From Lingula anatina (Eukaryota; Brachiopoda; Lingulata; Lingulida; Lingulidae): DNA of 35,315 nt. This document shows, one piece after another, positions 19,120 to 28,533 of the stretch. The stretch lies in the NCBI RefSeq assembly GCF_001039355.2, contig NW_019775526.1:242053-277367 (forward strand). The letters are read 5' to 3'. The position numbers were made by a program, and so were the translations under genes. Positions within the stretch are counted from its first letter, which is position 1; each line of letters opens with the position of its first letter. The notes below the pieces were generated by a model. The model worked only from the letters and a program-made list of their open reading frames with translations. It had not been told where the DNA came from and did no database searches.

Positions 19120-19543
19120 ACATTTTAAAGCTTGAGAAAAACTCGTGTTTTAAAACCTTAAGGCCTCGGTCTCAACCTGCCAAGCGGCCTCTTGTGGCTT
19201 GTTTGCGTCCAAATTTTGCGAAGAATCTCACGTGCCAGGTAAGCCCTTCTTACGAAATTCGAGTCAGTATACAGCCCGTAAGCACACACGGAGGAGATCG
19301 GAGGGTACTGGACATGTCCAGAAACTCTTCGAATAATATATTAATAATGTGTAACTTGCTCCCTTCGCATCGAGTTTGCAGTGGGTTTGCAGGTGAGAAG
19401 AAAAAGTGTGATCTAAGGCGCACATCGCAAGAAACGAAGAAGCAAGTGTCCCTTGCGTGTTTAGTGCGGTGAATGCCCAAACAACCTAGACTCGAACGTG
19501 CGGAGTGGAGTGCGTAATACGTGCATCCCCCCAACGTCAAGAG

Positions 19544-19551
19544 TATAAAAG
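19544..19551 (+). promoter_or_regulatory. TATA box, plus strand, flank of NLR A
   Basis: TATAAAAG in the context GAGTATAAAAGACG, followed 20-30 nt later by CCTCCAGGTTCTCTTTGCG. Box and downstream sequence are kept at 32448 in the other copy. It points away from the NLR gene, so it would drive a divergent transcript. No coding frame follows. Confidence 0.4.
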
Positions 19552-19787
19552 ACGTGATTCCCGTCGTCCTCCAGGTTCTCTTTGCGTGTTAAGTTAAAAA
19601 ACGTCTTTTTAACCCATCGCTCAAAATTATTATTTTTTGCATGACATTAAATTAATATTCATGACTTTATATGATATTGTTAACAATTAAACATACATAC
19701 TTAATTATGGCCTGCGGTCGGCCTGCGGACTGTATAATTTAACCGTATAGGCTGAAATGTCCATATTCAAGGAGAAGAAAGGGGGCG

Positions 19788-19788
19788 N
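19788..19788. other. single-N assembly gap
   Basis: Against the gene B flank, about 250-275 bp (32670 to about 32922, including a poly-C tract) is missing at this N. It marks a collapsed gap rather than one unknown base. Confidence 0.7.
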
Positions 19789-20438
19789 TTAATAACCAGG
19801 ACGGATCTAAAGTCTAGGTTGCACTTGTTTAATGTAGGTTATCTAAAGTTCTTCGAAATTGCCACCTGATCGAGGCAGCGAAATTAGGTTAAGGGGTAGA
19901 ACTTAATATCATTTATAAAACAAAAAATAGTGTTATTCTGTTGTAATTGATTTAATCACATGGTAAACTTTACAGCGGATCAAGCTGGAGGGAACTGTTT
20001 CACAAGAGGACGTTGAATGACAGTAGCGAAACAGTTATTAACCTTGCTATTTACATGCGGACTTAGGTCCTGAATATCGAAAACATCACCTGATTTTGCT
20101 GACTGACAGTTGTGAAATATCGGTAATAAGTAACATATAAAACTAATTGTAGCTGTTCACAATTGCATTGATAGCAGAAGTAGAGTGTCCGCTTAATTGA
20201 TATAATGATATGCTACATTTTACATTGAATCAAGCTGGAGGGGAAGACAAATTATGTATAGCAAAACAATTATTAACCTTGATATCGACATACGGACACC
20301 CGGGTGTCCATCATACATACAAGTAAAAGCAAACTAACAAACAAAAACAACCAAGATAATTAATTGATGACTGTTTTCTATTAAAGTTTAGGCCTACAAC
20401 AGAAAACATAAGTAGCAACTGTGAATTTAGTTTTTAAT

Positions 20439-20501
20439 GGTATGTTTGTATTACTATTGGGTATGTTTGTATTACTATTGGGTATGTTTATGTTACTATT
20501 G
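20439..20501. repeat. 21-bp tandem repeat, three copies
   Basis: GGTATGTTTGTATTACTATTG occurs twice exactly and a third time with two changes. Confidence 0.92.
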
Positions 20502-20877
20502 GGTATGGTAAACAGAAGGAATTGAAAGTGCACGGTTGATAAACGTACGTGTTTTAAATCCAATGCTCGTAACTAAAAATGTATATTTTATTATACTGTG
20601 TATGATTTACTATATTAAATTAACAAACATGGTTGTACATGTAATGATTTACACATAATTATAGATACGCCACTGGACTGCAGACTGTATGATTTAGCAG
20701 TGTAGTCGTAAATGTCAGTAATCAAAGAGGAGAAAGGGAGAAGGTATATGACAAAAAGCTAAAATGCTCTACCCTAACAGAATACTTTTTATCATTTATT
20801 ATTTTTGGTTTGGTTGAAATCCCATATACATGCACCACGGGTCCTGGTAGATTTTAACGAGTGAAGTGGGTAAAACG

Positions 20878-20918
20878 CCCCCTCCCCCCCCCCCACCACC
20901 ACACACACACACACACAC
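20878..20918. repeat. poly-C and CA tract
   Basis: A C-rich run followed by CCACC and a CA microsatellite. A poly-C tract also occurs at 32790-32811. Confidence 0.85.
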
Positions 20919-21648
20919 TGACTGGCACACTCTCCTCCTGCTATCAATGTAGTTGTACACAGTGACACTGAGTTTAATAAATTATCTTTTACTCCAAACT
21001 TGTCACGCAGCAAAACCAGGTGATGTTGTCAATAATCAAGATTCAAATCAAGGCTGTACTAACAGGGGTATGTAATATATATCAGTAATAAAATGTAATT
21101 CATGTAGGCGTACATGTAAGCTACGTGTCGGCTTTAAGTCTAATTAGTTTTGTCTTATTTTTTCATCAAAATAAACATACAAAAGATTAGAAAAGAGATA
21201 CCACTCTAAGCAATTGATAAGGTATATCAAATAGATTTTTTGGAATATTTCACAAAACAGTTCACTTAAATGTGAATGGTGACAGAGTCTATTTTTTCAA
21301 TCTTGAAAAGAACCAGGTCCTTTTTTGTTTGAACCTTTTTTTAAGCAGCGAATATTCAAATACATAACCAATAAAGGTTCTAACCAAATGTTATGTCTGC
21401 TGAAAAAGAGAAGGGGGGTTTGAGATAGTAGTAAGGAGAAAGAGTCATGCTGTGCCTCTAAAATATTAAGAGAGCGAGAGAGGGAGAGACTGGGGGGAGA
21501 GAAGGGGGAGGAGGAAAGATAAAGGAGAGAGAAGAGGATGTGGGAAGCATATACTTTTAATTATAATTATTGGTTGAGAGAGCTGGAAAAAAGGGACCAA
21601 TTAGCACATAAGAAGCATTAATTAATTTACCGTGTTATTTACAAGACA

Positions 21649-21650
<2 letters not shown>

Positions 21651-21728
<78 letters not shown>
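21651..21728. repeat. (CA)n(GA)n compound microsatellite
   Basis: CA repeats to about 21688, then GA repeats to 21728. At the matching place in the gene B flank (about 34710) only a short GA run remains. Confidence 0.95.
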
Positions 21729-23110
21729 ACGTAGTAAGCCTCAAACTATACCTCTAAAACATCAATCTATCTGCGGTCTTCTACTGGTATTGCTTCAAAA
21801 AGGTTCTTTAAGGAAGTCTTCTACCCTCAGTCAATAAAAATACGTCATTGGGATTCCATGCCCAGTGAGTTCTTGCACAAAGACGTTTTGTCAGATTTTT
21901 CCATCATGAAGCCGGGTCCTTTTACATTTTAAGTCTTAAAAAGTGACATTCATTAAGCTGCATTAGGATTTTCCTTTGATGGAGTAACAAATGGCGTCTC
22001 TCAAATGTTGTCAGGTGATGTTGTTGACAGTCCTAAAAATATTTTTAGTGTCACGTACGTAGTCATCTGGTACTCGAGCTCCTTATTTTGAAAAACGATT
22101 GCTTTTATCGTAAAATTTGCGCTACCATTACCTTTGCAGCAAGTGATGTTCACTTTGATCTGTTTTTGCAAACTTTTCAGTTATCGATTACTTCCAGCAA
22201 TATTCGGCATGTGTATAGCATCTCGACTTCACCTTAAAATGATGAGACTGCGCACAGAAGCTCGTTATGGCGAACGATAACATGGGTGCTGACCTCTGAC
22301 ACAGGCTCTTATCTGAATAAATATTGCGGTGTACGGTATATGGATGACGCATTGACCATGAATCAGATTGAACGGACTGAAGCCGGGTGTTATCTATTTA
22401 ATACCCACGATGTTCATTATATCACCAATTAAAAAGAATAGGCGTATGACAGCATTACATGTATGACGTATATGAAAGGTTTGCCGCGTATAATATCTGC
22501 GCCTGTATGCTGACGTCTGTTTAGCCTTAGCAGCCCTACGGTTTAAACTGTGGGGTGTGTTTGTTTGTTTGTTTGTTTTTTTCTGTGTGATGAGCCTCCG
22601 GAAATAACGTCTGTGTGATATAAAGAGAAGAGTGCAGAAAGTGAGAAATTATTTTTTAAAATATGTCAAGTTTAAGACATTTAGATCGGACAAGTGATCT
22701 ATTATTTAGCAAGACACTTGCGTTCGCTAGAGGGAAGTTGGACATTACTCTAACGGTCCAACAAATAGAAAGCTCCTGTGACCGGTCAATGCGTTGTGAA
22801 CGTGGCCAGTTTTCATGTGATTTGTTGGTATATAGCATGGTCAGTACAAAGAAGATCTATTAAAAACAGACTTTATGGGTTATTTATTTATTTAATTTTA
22901 CGCGTTAGATCGATTTATCAATTTTTCTTCTCAAATGAATGACATTTAAGTGTCGTCAGGGGACCACTGAAAATTATATTGACGATACTTATAAAAATCT
23001 GGAATCATTAATTCAACCCCAGGTATTACCACAAACAAAATCATTGTCAGTATGGACGACGACACGAAGTTGAACTTGCCAAGACTTGAAAAATAATTGT
23101 TTCGATCACA

Positions 23111-23210
23111 TTGCTAATATTATTGATAAGATAAAACAAAATGCTCCATAACATGGCCTCTTGCTAATAATATTGATAAGATAAAACAGAGTGCTGCATA
23201 ACATTGTTTA
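23111..23210. repeat. 50-bp tandem duplication
   Basis: 23111-23160 and 23161-23210 both begin TTGCTAATA and share ATTGATAAGATAAAACA and TGCATAACAT-like segments with a few substitutions. Confidence 0.88.
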
Positions 23211-23490
23211 ATTGTCTCACTAAATAGTATGGGAATTTTAAAATCACTGTCTTTCATGTTTTGGATTAAAGAAGAACCTTAAGTGTTCCATTTCATTAGC
23301 ACAAATGCTAATATAACGACGATGTATAAATTGCAACAATTGCAATCCCAGATACATGTATGAAATTGCAAAATCGGTTTCTCAAATTTCTTTCTTTGAT
23401 TTAGCATTGAAGGTAAATGTTAGAACGTCAAATATTGCATTCAAAATTTTGCAAGAGCAACATCTTATTTAATATTATTACCACAACTTC

Positions 23491-23542
23491 TATATTATAT
23501 TATATTATATTATATTATATTATATTATATTATATTATATTA
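23491..23542. repeat. (ATATT)n microsatellite
   Basis: About ten copies of a 5-bp unit directly precede the exon-like ORF. Its last copy forms part of that ORF's candidate splice acceptor. Confidence 0.95.
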
Positions 23543-23545
23543 CAG

Positions 23546-23756
23546 AACAGCGCAGATATCATTCAGTTCACACTACAGGGCACTATGAGGGACCCTATAC
23601 TCTGAACAAGACCTACAACCATCTAGAGGGCTGTTTCACTAGCAGAGGGGGTTCACAGTGGGACCAGACACAAACAGGAGTAATATTACAAAACTTTGTG
23701 TTCAATACTGGCAAGCCAGATGCAACGTTCTCAGTCCGCGATACAAGTACCTTGAG
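23546..23756 (+). other. orphan exon-like ORF, unknown product
   Basis: A 211-nt stretch is open in one plus-strand frame for 69 codons, bounded by a candidate acceptor (TATTACAG) and donor (GAG-GTAAAT); a stop follows right after the donor. Composition is protein-like, with Tyr, Cys, Trp and Gly (for example YEGPYTLNKTYNHLEGCF and SRGGSQWDQTQTG), and GC is higher than in its surroundings. The two other plus-strand frames close quickly. I do not recognise the family, no partner exon was found, and a minus-strand frame is also open for about 50 codons. It could be an exon remnant, a single exon of a gene with long introns, or chance. Confidence 0.35.
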
Positions 23757-23929
23757 GTAAATAAAAAAAGAAAGAAAAAACTAGTTCCTTTGTCGAGATC
23801 ACTGCAAAACTCCACGTGCGGTACTAGATATTCACATTGCAGTTAGAACACAACTATAATAAATCATTAACAGGTGGGTGAGTAACACGTGGTGTTCCCT
23901 TATAGAACTTGATTAGCACCAGATAAGCT

Positions 23930-24095
23930 GGCTGTCCAAATTGGCTGAGTGGATAGATTTGTATGCTCGTTTTGATGGCCTACTGACTAGGACGGTGGAC
24001 TCAGACGCAAACGGTCTGTACTGGAGGGGGTTGTCCGGGGAAAATTGCCCGGGAGGGGATTGTCCTGATACCCCCAGTACCCATCCTTTTTCATA
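23930..24095 (+). repeat. GC-rich SINE-like element, tentative
   Basis: TTGGCTGAGTGGATAGA near 23941 resembles a tRNA A box. It is followed by a GC-rich body with two similar GAGGGG(G/A)TTGTCC segments and a hairpin pairing ACTGGAGGGGG with TACCCCCAGT. No convincing B box or poly(A) tail is seen. Confidence 0.3.
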
Positions 24096-24228
24096 AAAAA
24101 ACGAAACCGATCAACCCACACTTACATACATACACTGGTTGGGAGTTAAATATAAGCTGATATTAATCTGTGTTTGACGCTCCCGACCAATCAGTGGGCG
24201 TCAAAATCTGTGATTATGTTACATAATA

Positions 24229-24370
24229 TTAAATCATTTATCACTCCCAGATTTGACTGCATTGATGGTTTATTAAATCATCTATCATATCCAGGTCTTG
24301 CTGCATTGATACATTATTAAGCCATCTATTACCCCCAGTTCGGACTGCACTGGTTACTTATTAAATCACT
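24229..24370. repeat. 44-bp minisatellite, three full copies plus a partial
   Basis: Units start at 24229, 24273, 24317 and 24361 with TTAA(A/G)(T/C)CA. Each full unit contains a CCAG-N6-8-CTGCA(T/C)TG-like core. Spacing is exactly 44 bp despite many substitutions, so the array is old. Confidence 0.88.
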
Positions 24371-25175
24371 TTTATTTTATGTACATACTCCAAACGATAA
24401 TGATGGGCGGTAAAAGAATAACATATTAAAACCACGCCATACTGCAGTTGCTGTCTGTCTTGAAACTGAATTCAAGTACTTAAATATTACCAAGAAAATA
24501 TATTGTCACTTTGTAAATTTTACAGCAATTACAAAAATAAGTGTATACTCCAGAACAAAATTCACTATGTAAAATGTAAATAATTCACAATTTTTTTTCT
24601 TCAAAGCACTATTTCAACTCGTGGGACACTTTGAAGATTAATAGTTTTGTGATAATAAGATAATAATTGTGTTAATCGTATGATCTTTCATGGCAAAATA
24701 TAGAAAATTATTATAAGGCTTCTTATGTTAATCTTCTCCACAACTAAATTTTGTCCTACAAATTTTCAAAAATAATTAAAAACAAACTATAATCACCTTA
24801 AAGTCTAATACCTGTATAAGCAATGATGTGCAAAGTAAAACCCATAAAAGCGCTTAATTTTAATTGTACATTTTCTTAAGGAAAATTTTAATGTGTTACC
24901 AGCTAATTATAAAAAGTTTCAAAATATTGAACCTACATAATATGTCCAACACATGTTAAAAATTCATTAAAGGAACAGTAGACATTTAAAAGGCCTAAAA
25001 TTAAAACAATCAACTAGTGACTTTTTAACAAATGCCATATACAAGTTTAAAAAATAACGGATAGACTTTTAAAAATTGTTTACATATCTTTTAATGTCAC
25101 TTTTTTGTTACTCACTAGTAATTTTTTCAATTATTATGCAATGATTTCAATTATCTAATCCTCGGGTTGCAAGTT

Positions 25176-25178
<3 letters not shown>

Positions 25179-25220
<42 letters not shown>

Positions 25221-25227
25221 TAATAAT
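25179..25227. repeat. (AAT)n microsatellite
   Basis: A nearly pure AAT run with one AATGAT interruption near its end. Confidence 0.95.
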
Positions 25228-25611
25228 GACCTTGTGTTTCAAACATGCAAAAAGAAAGTATTTTAAAAACCATATATTCCATCCATCCAACTTGGACACA
25301 CAGTGATATATACATTTACACTTTATTTTTCACAGACACTAAAATTTCATGAACAGCTTTATCCCAAGTCAACAAATAACTATCTAATTCCTTAATAAAA
25401 ACAGTCCTTATTCATCGATATTCATGCACATTTTCTAGTAGCCTACATGATGTTCACACACTAATAAACACGTGTGTAAATAATGTAAATATATGTGTAA
25501 TGGAAAAGGAAAACAAATTACTAGATGAAATAAAGTACTAAAATCAGCACATCATTTCATATACAAATATACAAAAAAGCTATGTTTATATAATTGAGTC
25601 AAAATAAAATG

Positions 25612-28533
25612 TCATGACCAACCTAGACGCTCTTCGCATTTAAGGCTGCCATCTGGCTGAGGGAGACTCTCCTTAAGGAAATTACCCCTAAGATCCCAAG
25701 ATGATACATGCTGGTAAGAGCTGACAATGGCTTCTATCAGCTCACTGAGGCGGTCAACTCTGCCCAGGTCATTACAGGTCATGTCAATCTTCATTCCAGT
25801 CTGCTCTGACACTGTACTGAGAGATTGTGTCAATGCTATCAGTGGACTGGTGATACCGTGGTGCCAACCCAAGGGATTACAACTAAATGAGAAGTACTTC
25901 AGCTTAGTGGTGTGTATCACACCTTGGCTCAGTTCACGCACGGCTTCACAGACATCCTGACATCTGTCATAGCCTGTTGTATCTTCACCCCTAGGACATG
26001 TACACCTGTCAGGCCCACACCTATAACTCCACTTGAATACCTTTTTCATGAATACCCAGTCCAGTCCCAGATGTTCCAGCCCTGGCACATGGTGAAGGTT
26101 CCTCCCAAGTAGTTGTACACCCACGGCACAAAGATCGATAGATTCAAAATGTATATGAGTCAAATCATTGCATGTTATAGGCAGTGTGCCTAGTACAGAA
26201 GGGAGGTCTTTTGGCATTCCTTCACATTCTGCCTCTGTAGCCTTAATGTACTTTAAGTGCTGCATCTGTGCGATCACCTTGCAGTCCTGATCATTTATGT
26301 ATCTGACATCCAGATGTAGTAGTTTTCCAGGGTATGGTATTGATGATACTGCTCCACTACAATTTCCACCTATGTCAAGTCTTTGAAGATTGGGAGCTTT
26401 AGATAAAACATGCTTTAAGGCACATCTGCAGTCATCACAAATGTCACATACATCCTGCCACAATACCGCTACTAGTTCACGGAACATGTCACACTCACTG
26501 AGTAAAGATAATGCATTGTGATATGCTTCACAACTAACAGTATACTCGTCTTTATCACTATGAACGATGATGGCACTCAAACCAGAACATGCCTGTGGAC
26601 TGCACATACTGTCCCGCAAGACCTGCTGGAATCTGGGATCAGAGTGCTCAAATGATCCAGGTATGTAAAGCACCGTGTGGCAGGAGAAAAGCTCAGGTGG
26701 CAGCACTGTTTCCTGGGGACAGTAGGCATACCAGTGTTCTAGGAGGAGATCATTACACCAATTTATACACTTGCCATCAAAGACATAGTCATGGCCCATG
26801 TACCTATATATATAATTTCGTTTTTTATCTTTGTTGTGAAGACCTTTACCTCTGCGTAGCACTTTGGTAGTTGCTTTCTTTGATAACCCACACAAAAAGC
26901 GCAACACAAAGCTCATGTCATAGAGTTTGTCAGTGGTGTTTAAGTTTTCCAAAAACTGATCTAAAATTTTACTATCATTTTGGTCTAATTTCCTCGCCAA
27001 ATATTTTGCCGCAAAAAACTCCTGGATGGTTTTGTGTGGAAATGTTACCTCCTGTTTAACATCAAGGTTACTGTGTACCTTAGACTTGCTGAGGAGACCT
27101 AAACTGTACAATTCGCTGATATTTGGAATTGCCTGTAGGTCTTTTTCATTAAATATGAGACCCCCATCTGGCTTAACGAGTCCATCGTAAGCCAGCTTGC
27201 CAAGGCCGATAAAAGTTTCTTCAAATTGTCCAATAGATTCTTCTGTTTCATCCTTTGTCCTGATGTCGTATCTTCGTCTTAAAAGCATTTGTATAAGTGT
27301 CTTGTATAGCAGTGTGTATGAAGTTGGGAGTGAATCTGTCTTGGCATCACTTTGTTGATCTTCTTGCCACATAAGACAAAAGAACAGTAAAAGTATTGGG
27401 ATCTTTACCAACGACTCCAGGTTCTTTCTCATTATGTAGTGTAAGAGACCATTCCCTATTGACTCTGACTCATCCAGAGACTCAGAATCGAAACTATCAT
27501 CAAACTCCCATTCCAAAAGATCATAACATTCCATGTTTTCATCAAAGAATTTAGCAACATATTTACGTATGTTGTCACCTGTCAGACCGGTAATTTCATA
27601 CACACTGTCCGGTATTTGTTTCTTCATCAATTCTTCTGCCTTCCATGGGCGTGTTGTGATGATGGTACATACATTCTGGTATTGTTTGCAATAAATGATG
27701 TCGGTTATTTCTTCAGAAGTCTTGGGATCGTACTCATCATAGCCGTCAAAGACCATTAGCACATGGTCACTGTCATAGTCCAGAGCATGTACTATTTCAT
27801 CTACCACTTCTTTCTTATTTTGATTAGAAGGAGAAATTTGTTTTTCAATTGCTCCCTTCAGTGTTTGGCTATGTCGAATATTGCGTAGATTTATAATTAA
27901 AAGATGTTTATAATTTGAAAGTGCCCGGTCACATTCCTTTAAACCCAATGTATCATTTGCCCAGTCTGTTGCCATCTTTTGTGTGAATGTGGTTTTGCCT
28001 ATGCCTGCTTTTCCTCGGACCAATATCCTTTTTGGTCTCGTACCTTGTTTGGTATCTTTAAATATTGATGTATAGCTCTGGATTGGATCAGAACTGGTAC
28101 CTGCTGGTTTCCTTTCCTCTTGTACCCACTGCAGGTTAACATAGACGTCATCTAAGTGCATTGTGTCGTCGGGGTCCCAGGGAAGACGCTGTATTTGACT
28201 CATGTATTTAATGTAGAAAGACGCTATTTGGTTTTTACTACTGCAAGCAGTCGCTTTTTCTGCTAACAAATCTGCAAGTTCTTTCTTATTGTGTTTTCTC
28301 AAAACATCAACAAATGTTTCAAATGCACGAGGACCACATTTTGGTAGAATACGAAGAAATTCAAAAGCTTGATCATTTTCTGCTTTGTGTGCCAGTACCT
28401 TTTTTGCATTACGTTCACTGATGATTCCTCTGTCCACCATGTCTGGGACAATGTCTTCAACTTGGAGATCTTTTATTAGCTCGGGACCCATTTGAACCAA
28501 GAGGTTTTTGTGTGTTGGACTCATTACAGGTGC
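25612..28533 (-). CDS. NLR B exon 5: CARD-NACHT-LRR
   Basis: A 2,922-nt exon (with stop) after acceptor ATTTTGCAG. CARD: FLRILPKCGPRAFETFVDVL near its end. NACHT: ILVRGKAGIGKTT, FDGYDEYD, IITTRPWKAEE. An acidic stretch (DDSFDSESLDESES) occurs before SIGNGL where gene A has an unrelated sequence. Downstream come FFAAKYLARKLD and conserved LLLEHWYAYCPQETVLPPEL, then LRRs (LQRLDIGG, LEHLGLDWVF, LKYFSFSCNPLG, SSWDLRGNFL). The Cys insert (CGPDRCTCPRG then CQDVC) and the CDDC pair are kept as in A. The C-terminal end (KCEERLGWS) differs from that of A. Confidence 0.93.
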   Translation of the reverse strand, partial: APVMSPTHKNLLVQMGPELIKDLQVEDIVPDMVDRGIISERNAKKVLAHKAENDQAFEFLRILPKCGPRAFETFVDVLRKHNKKELADLLAEKATACSSKNQIASFYIKYMSQIQRLPWDPDDTMHLDDVYVNLQWVQEERKPAGTSSDPIQSYTSIFKDTKQGTRPKRILVRGKAGIGKTTFTQKMATDWANDTLGLKECDRALSNYKHLLIINLRNIRHSQTLKGAIEKQISPSNQNKKEVVDEIVHALDYDSDHVLMVFDGYDEYDPKTSEEITDIIYCKQYQNVCTIITTRPWKAEELMKKQIPDSVYEITGLTGDNIRKYVAKFFDENMECYDLLEWEFDDSFDSESLDESESIGNGLLHYIMRKNLESLVKIPILLLFFCLMWQEDQQSDAKTDSLPTSYTLLYKTLIQMLLRRRYDIRTKDETEESIGQFEETFIGLGKLAYDGLVKPDGGLIFNEKDLQAIPNISELYSLGLLSKSKVHSNLDVKQEVTFPHKTIQEFFAAKYLARKLDQNDSKILDQFLENLNTTDKLYDMSFVLRFLCGLSKKATTKVLRRGKGLHNKDKKRNYIYRYMGHDYVFDGKCINWCNDLLLEHWYAYCPQETVLPPELFSCHTVLYIPGSFEHSDPRFQQVLRDSMCSPQACSGLSAIIVHSDKDEYTVSCEAYHNALSLLSECDMFRELVAVLWQDVCDICDDCRCALKHVLSKAPNLQRLDIGGNCSGAVSSIPYPGKLLHLDVRYINDQDCKVIAQMQHLKYIKATEAECEGMPKDLPSVLGTLPITCNDLTHIHFESIDLCAVGVQLLGRNLHHVPGLEHLGLDWVFMKKVFKWSYRCGPDRCTCPRGEDTTGYDRCQDVCEAVRELSQGVIHTTKLKYFSFSCNPLGWHHGITSPLIALTQSLSTVSEQTGMKIDMTCNDLGRVDRLSELIEAIVSSYQHVSSWDLRGNFLKESLPQPDGSLKCEERLGWS

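Larger units (their letters stand above)
18694..22310. promoter_or_regulatory. upstream flank of NLR A, duplicated upstream of NLR B
   Basis: About 3.6 kb without a supported ORF, collinear with 31598-35315 upstream of gene B. Indels such as the one near 19285 break every longer frame, so protein coding is unlikely. Well-conserved pieces include minus-strand donor-like CAG-GTAAA at about 18840, a tRNA-like A box near 19057, a TATA box at 19544 on the plus strand, and repeated purine/pyrimidine tracts. It probably contains the promoter and 5' UTR exon of gene A, now pushed about 6 kb away by the LTR element. Confidence 0.55.
22311..25611. other. spacer between the two duplicated blocks
   Basis: Mostly AT-rich and non-coding, with no obvious counterpart elsewhere in the window. 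It contains a TTTG run (22559-22577), a 50-bp tandem duplication, an ATATT microsatellite, an exon-like ORF, a GC-rich SINE-like segment, a 44-bp minisatellite and an AAT microsatellite, listed separately. Its right end should hold the 3' UTR of gene B; an AATAAA on the minus strand lies at 25327-25322. Confidence 0.5.

Noticed and set aside
19194-19472. 92-codon plus-strand ORF in the gene A flank
   Set aside because: The equivalent sequence in the gene B flank has indels that break the frame, and the protein has no recognisable features.
20381-20563. Repetitive ORF with NIPNSNT units
   Set aside because: Reverse-strand translation of the 21-bp tandem repeat.
22656-22863. Overlapping short ORFs on both strands
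   Set aside because: About 60 codons, overlapping in opposite directions, no family resemblance and no splice or polyadenylation context.
23491-23542. ATATT array as an origin or regulatory element
   Set aside because: A simple microsatellite with no supporting context.
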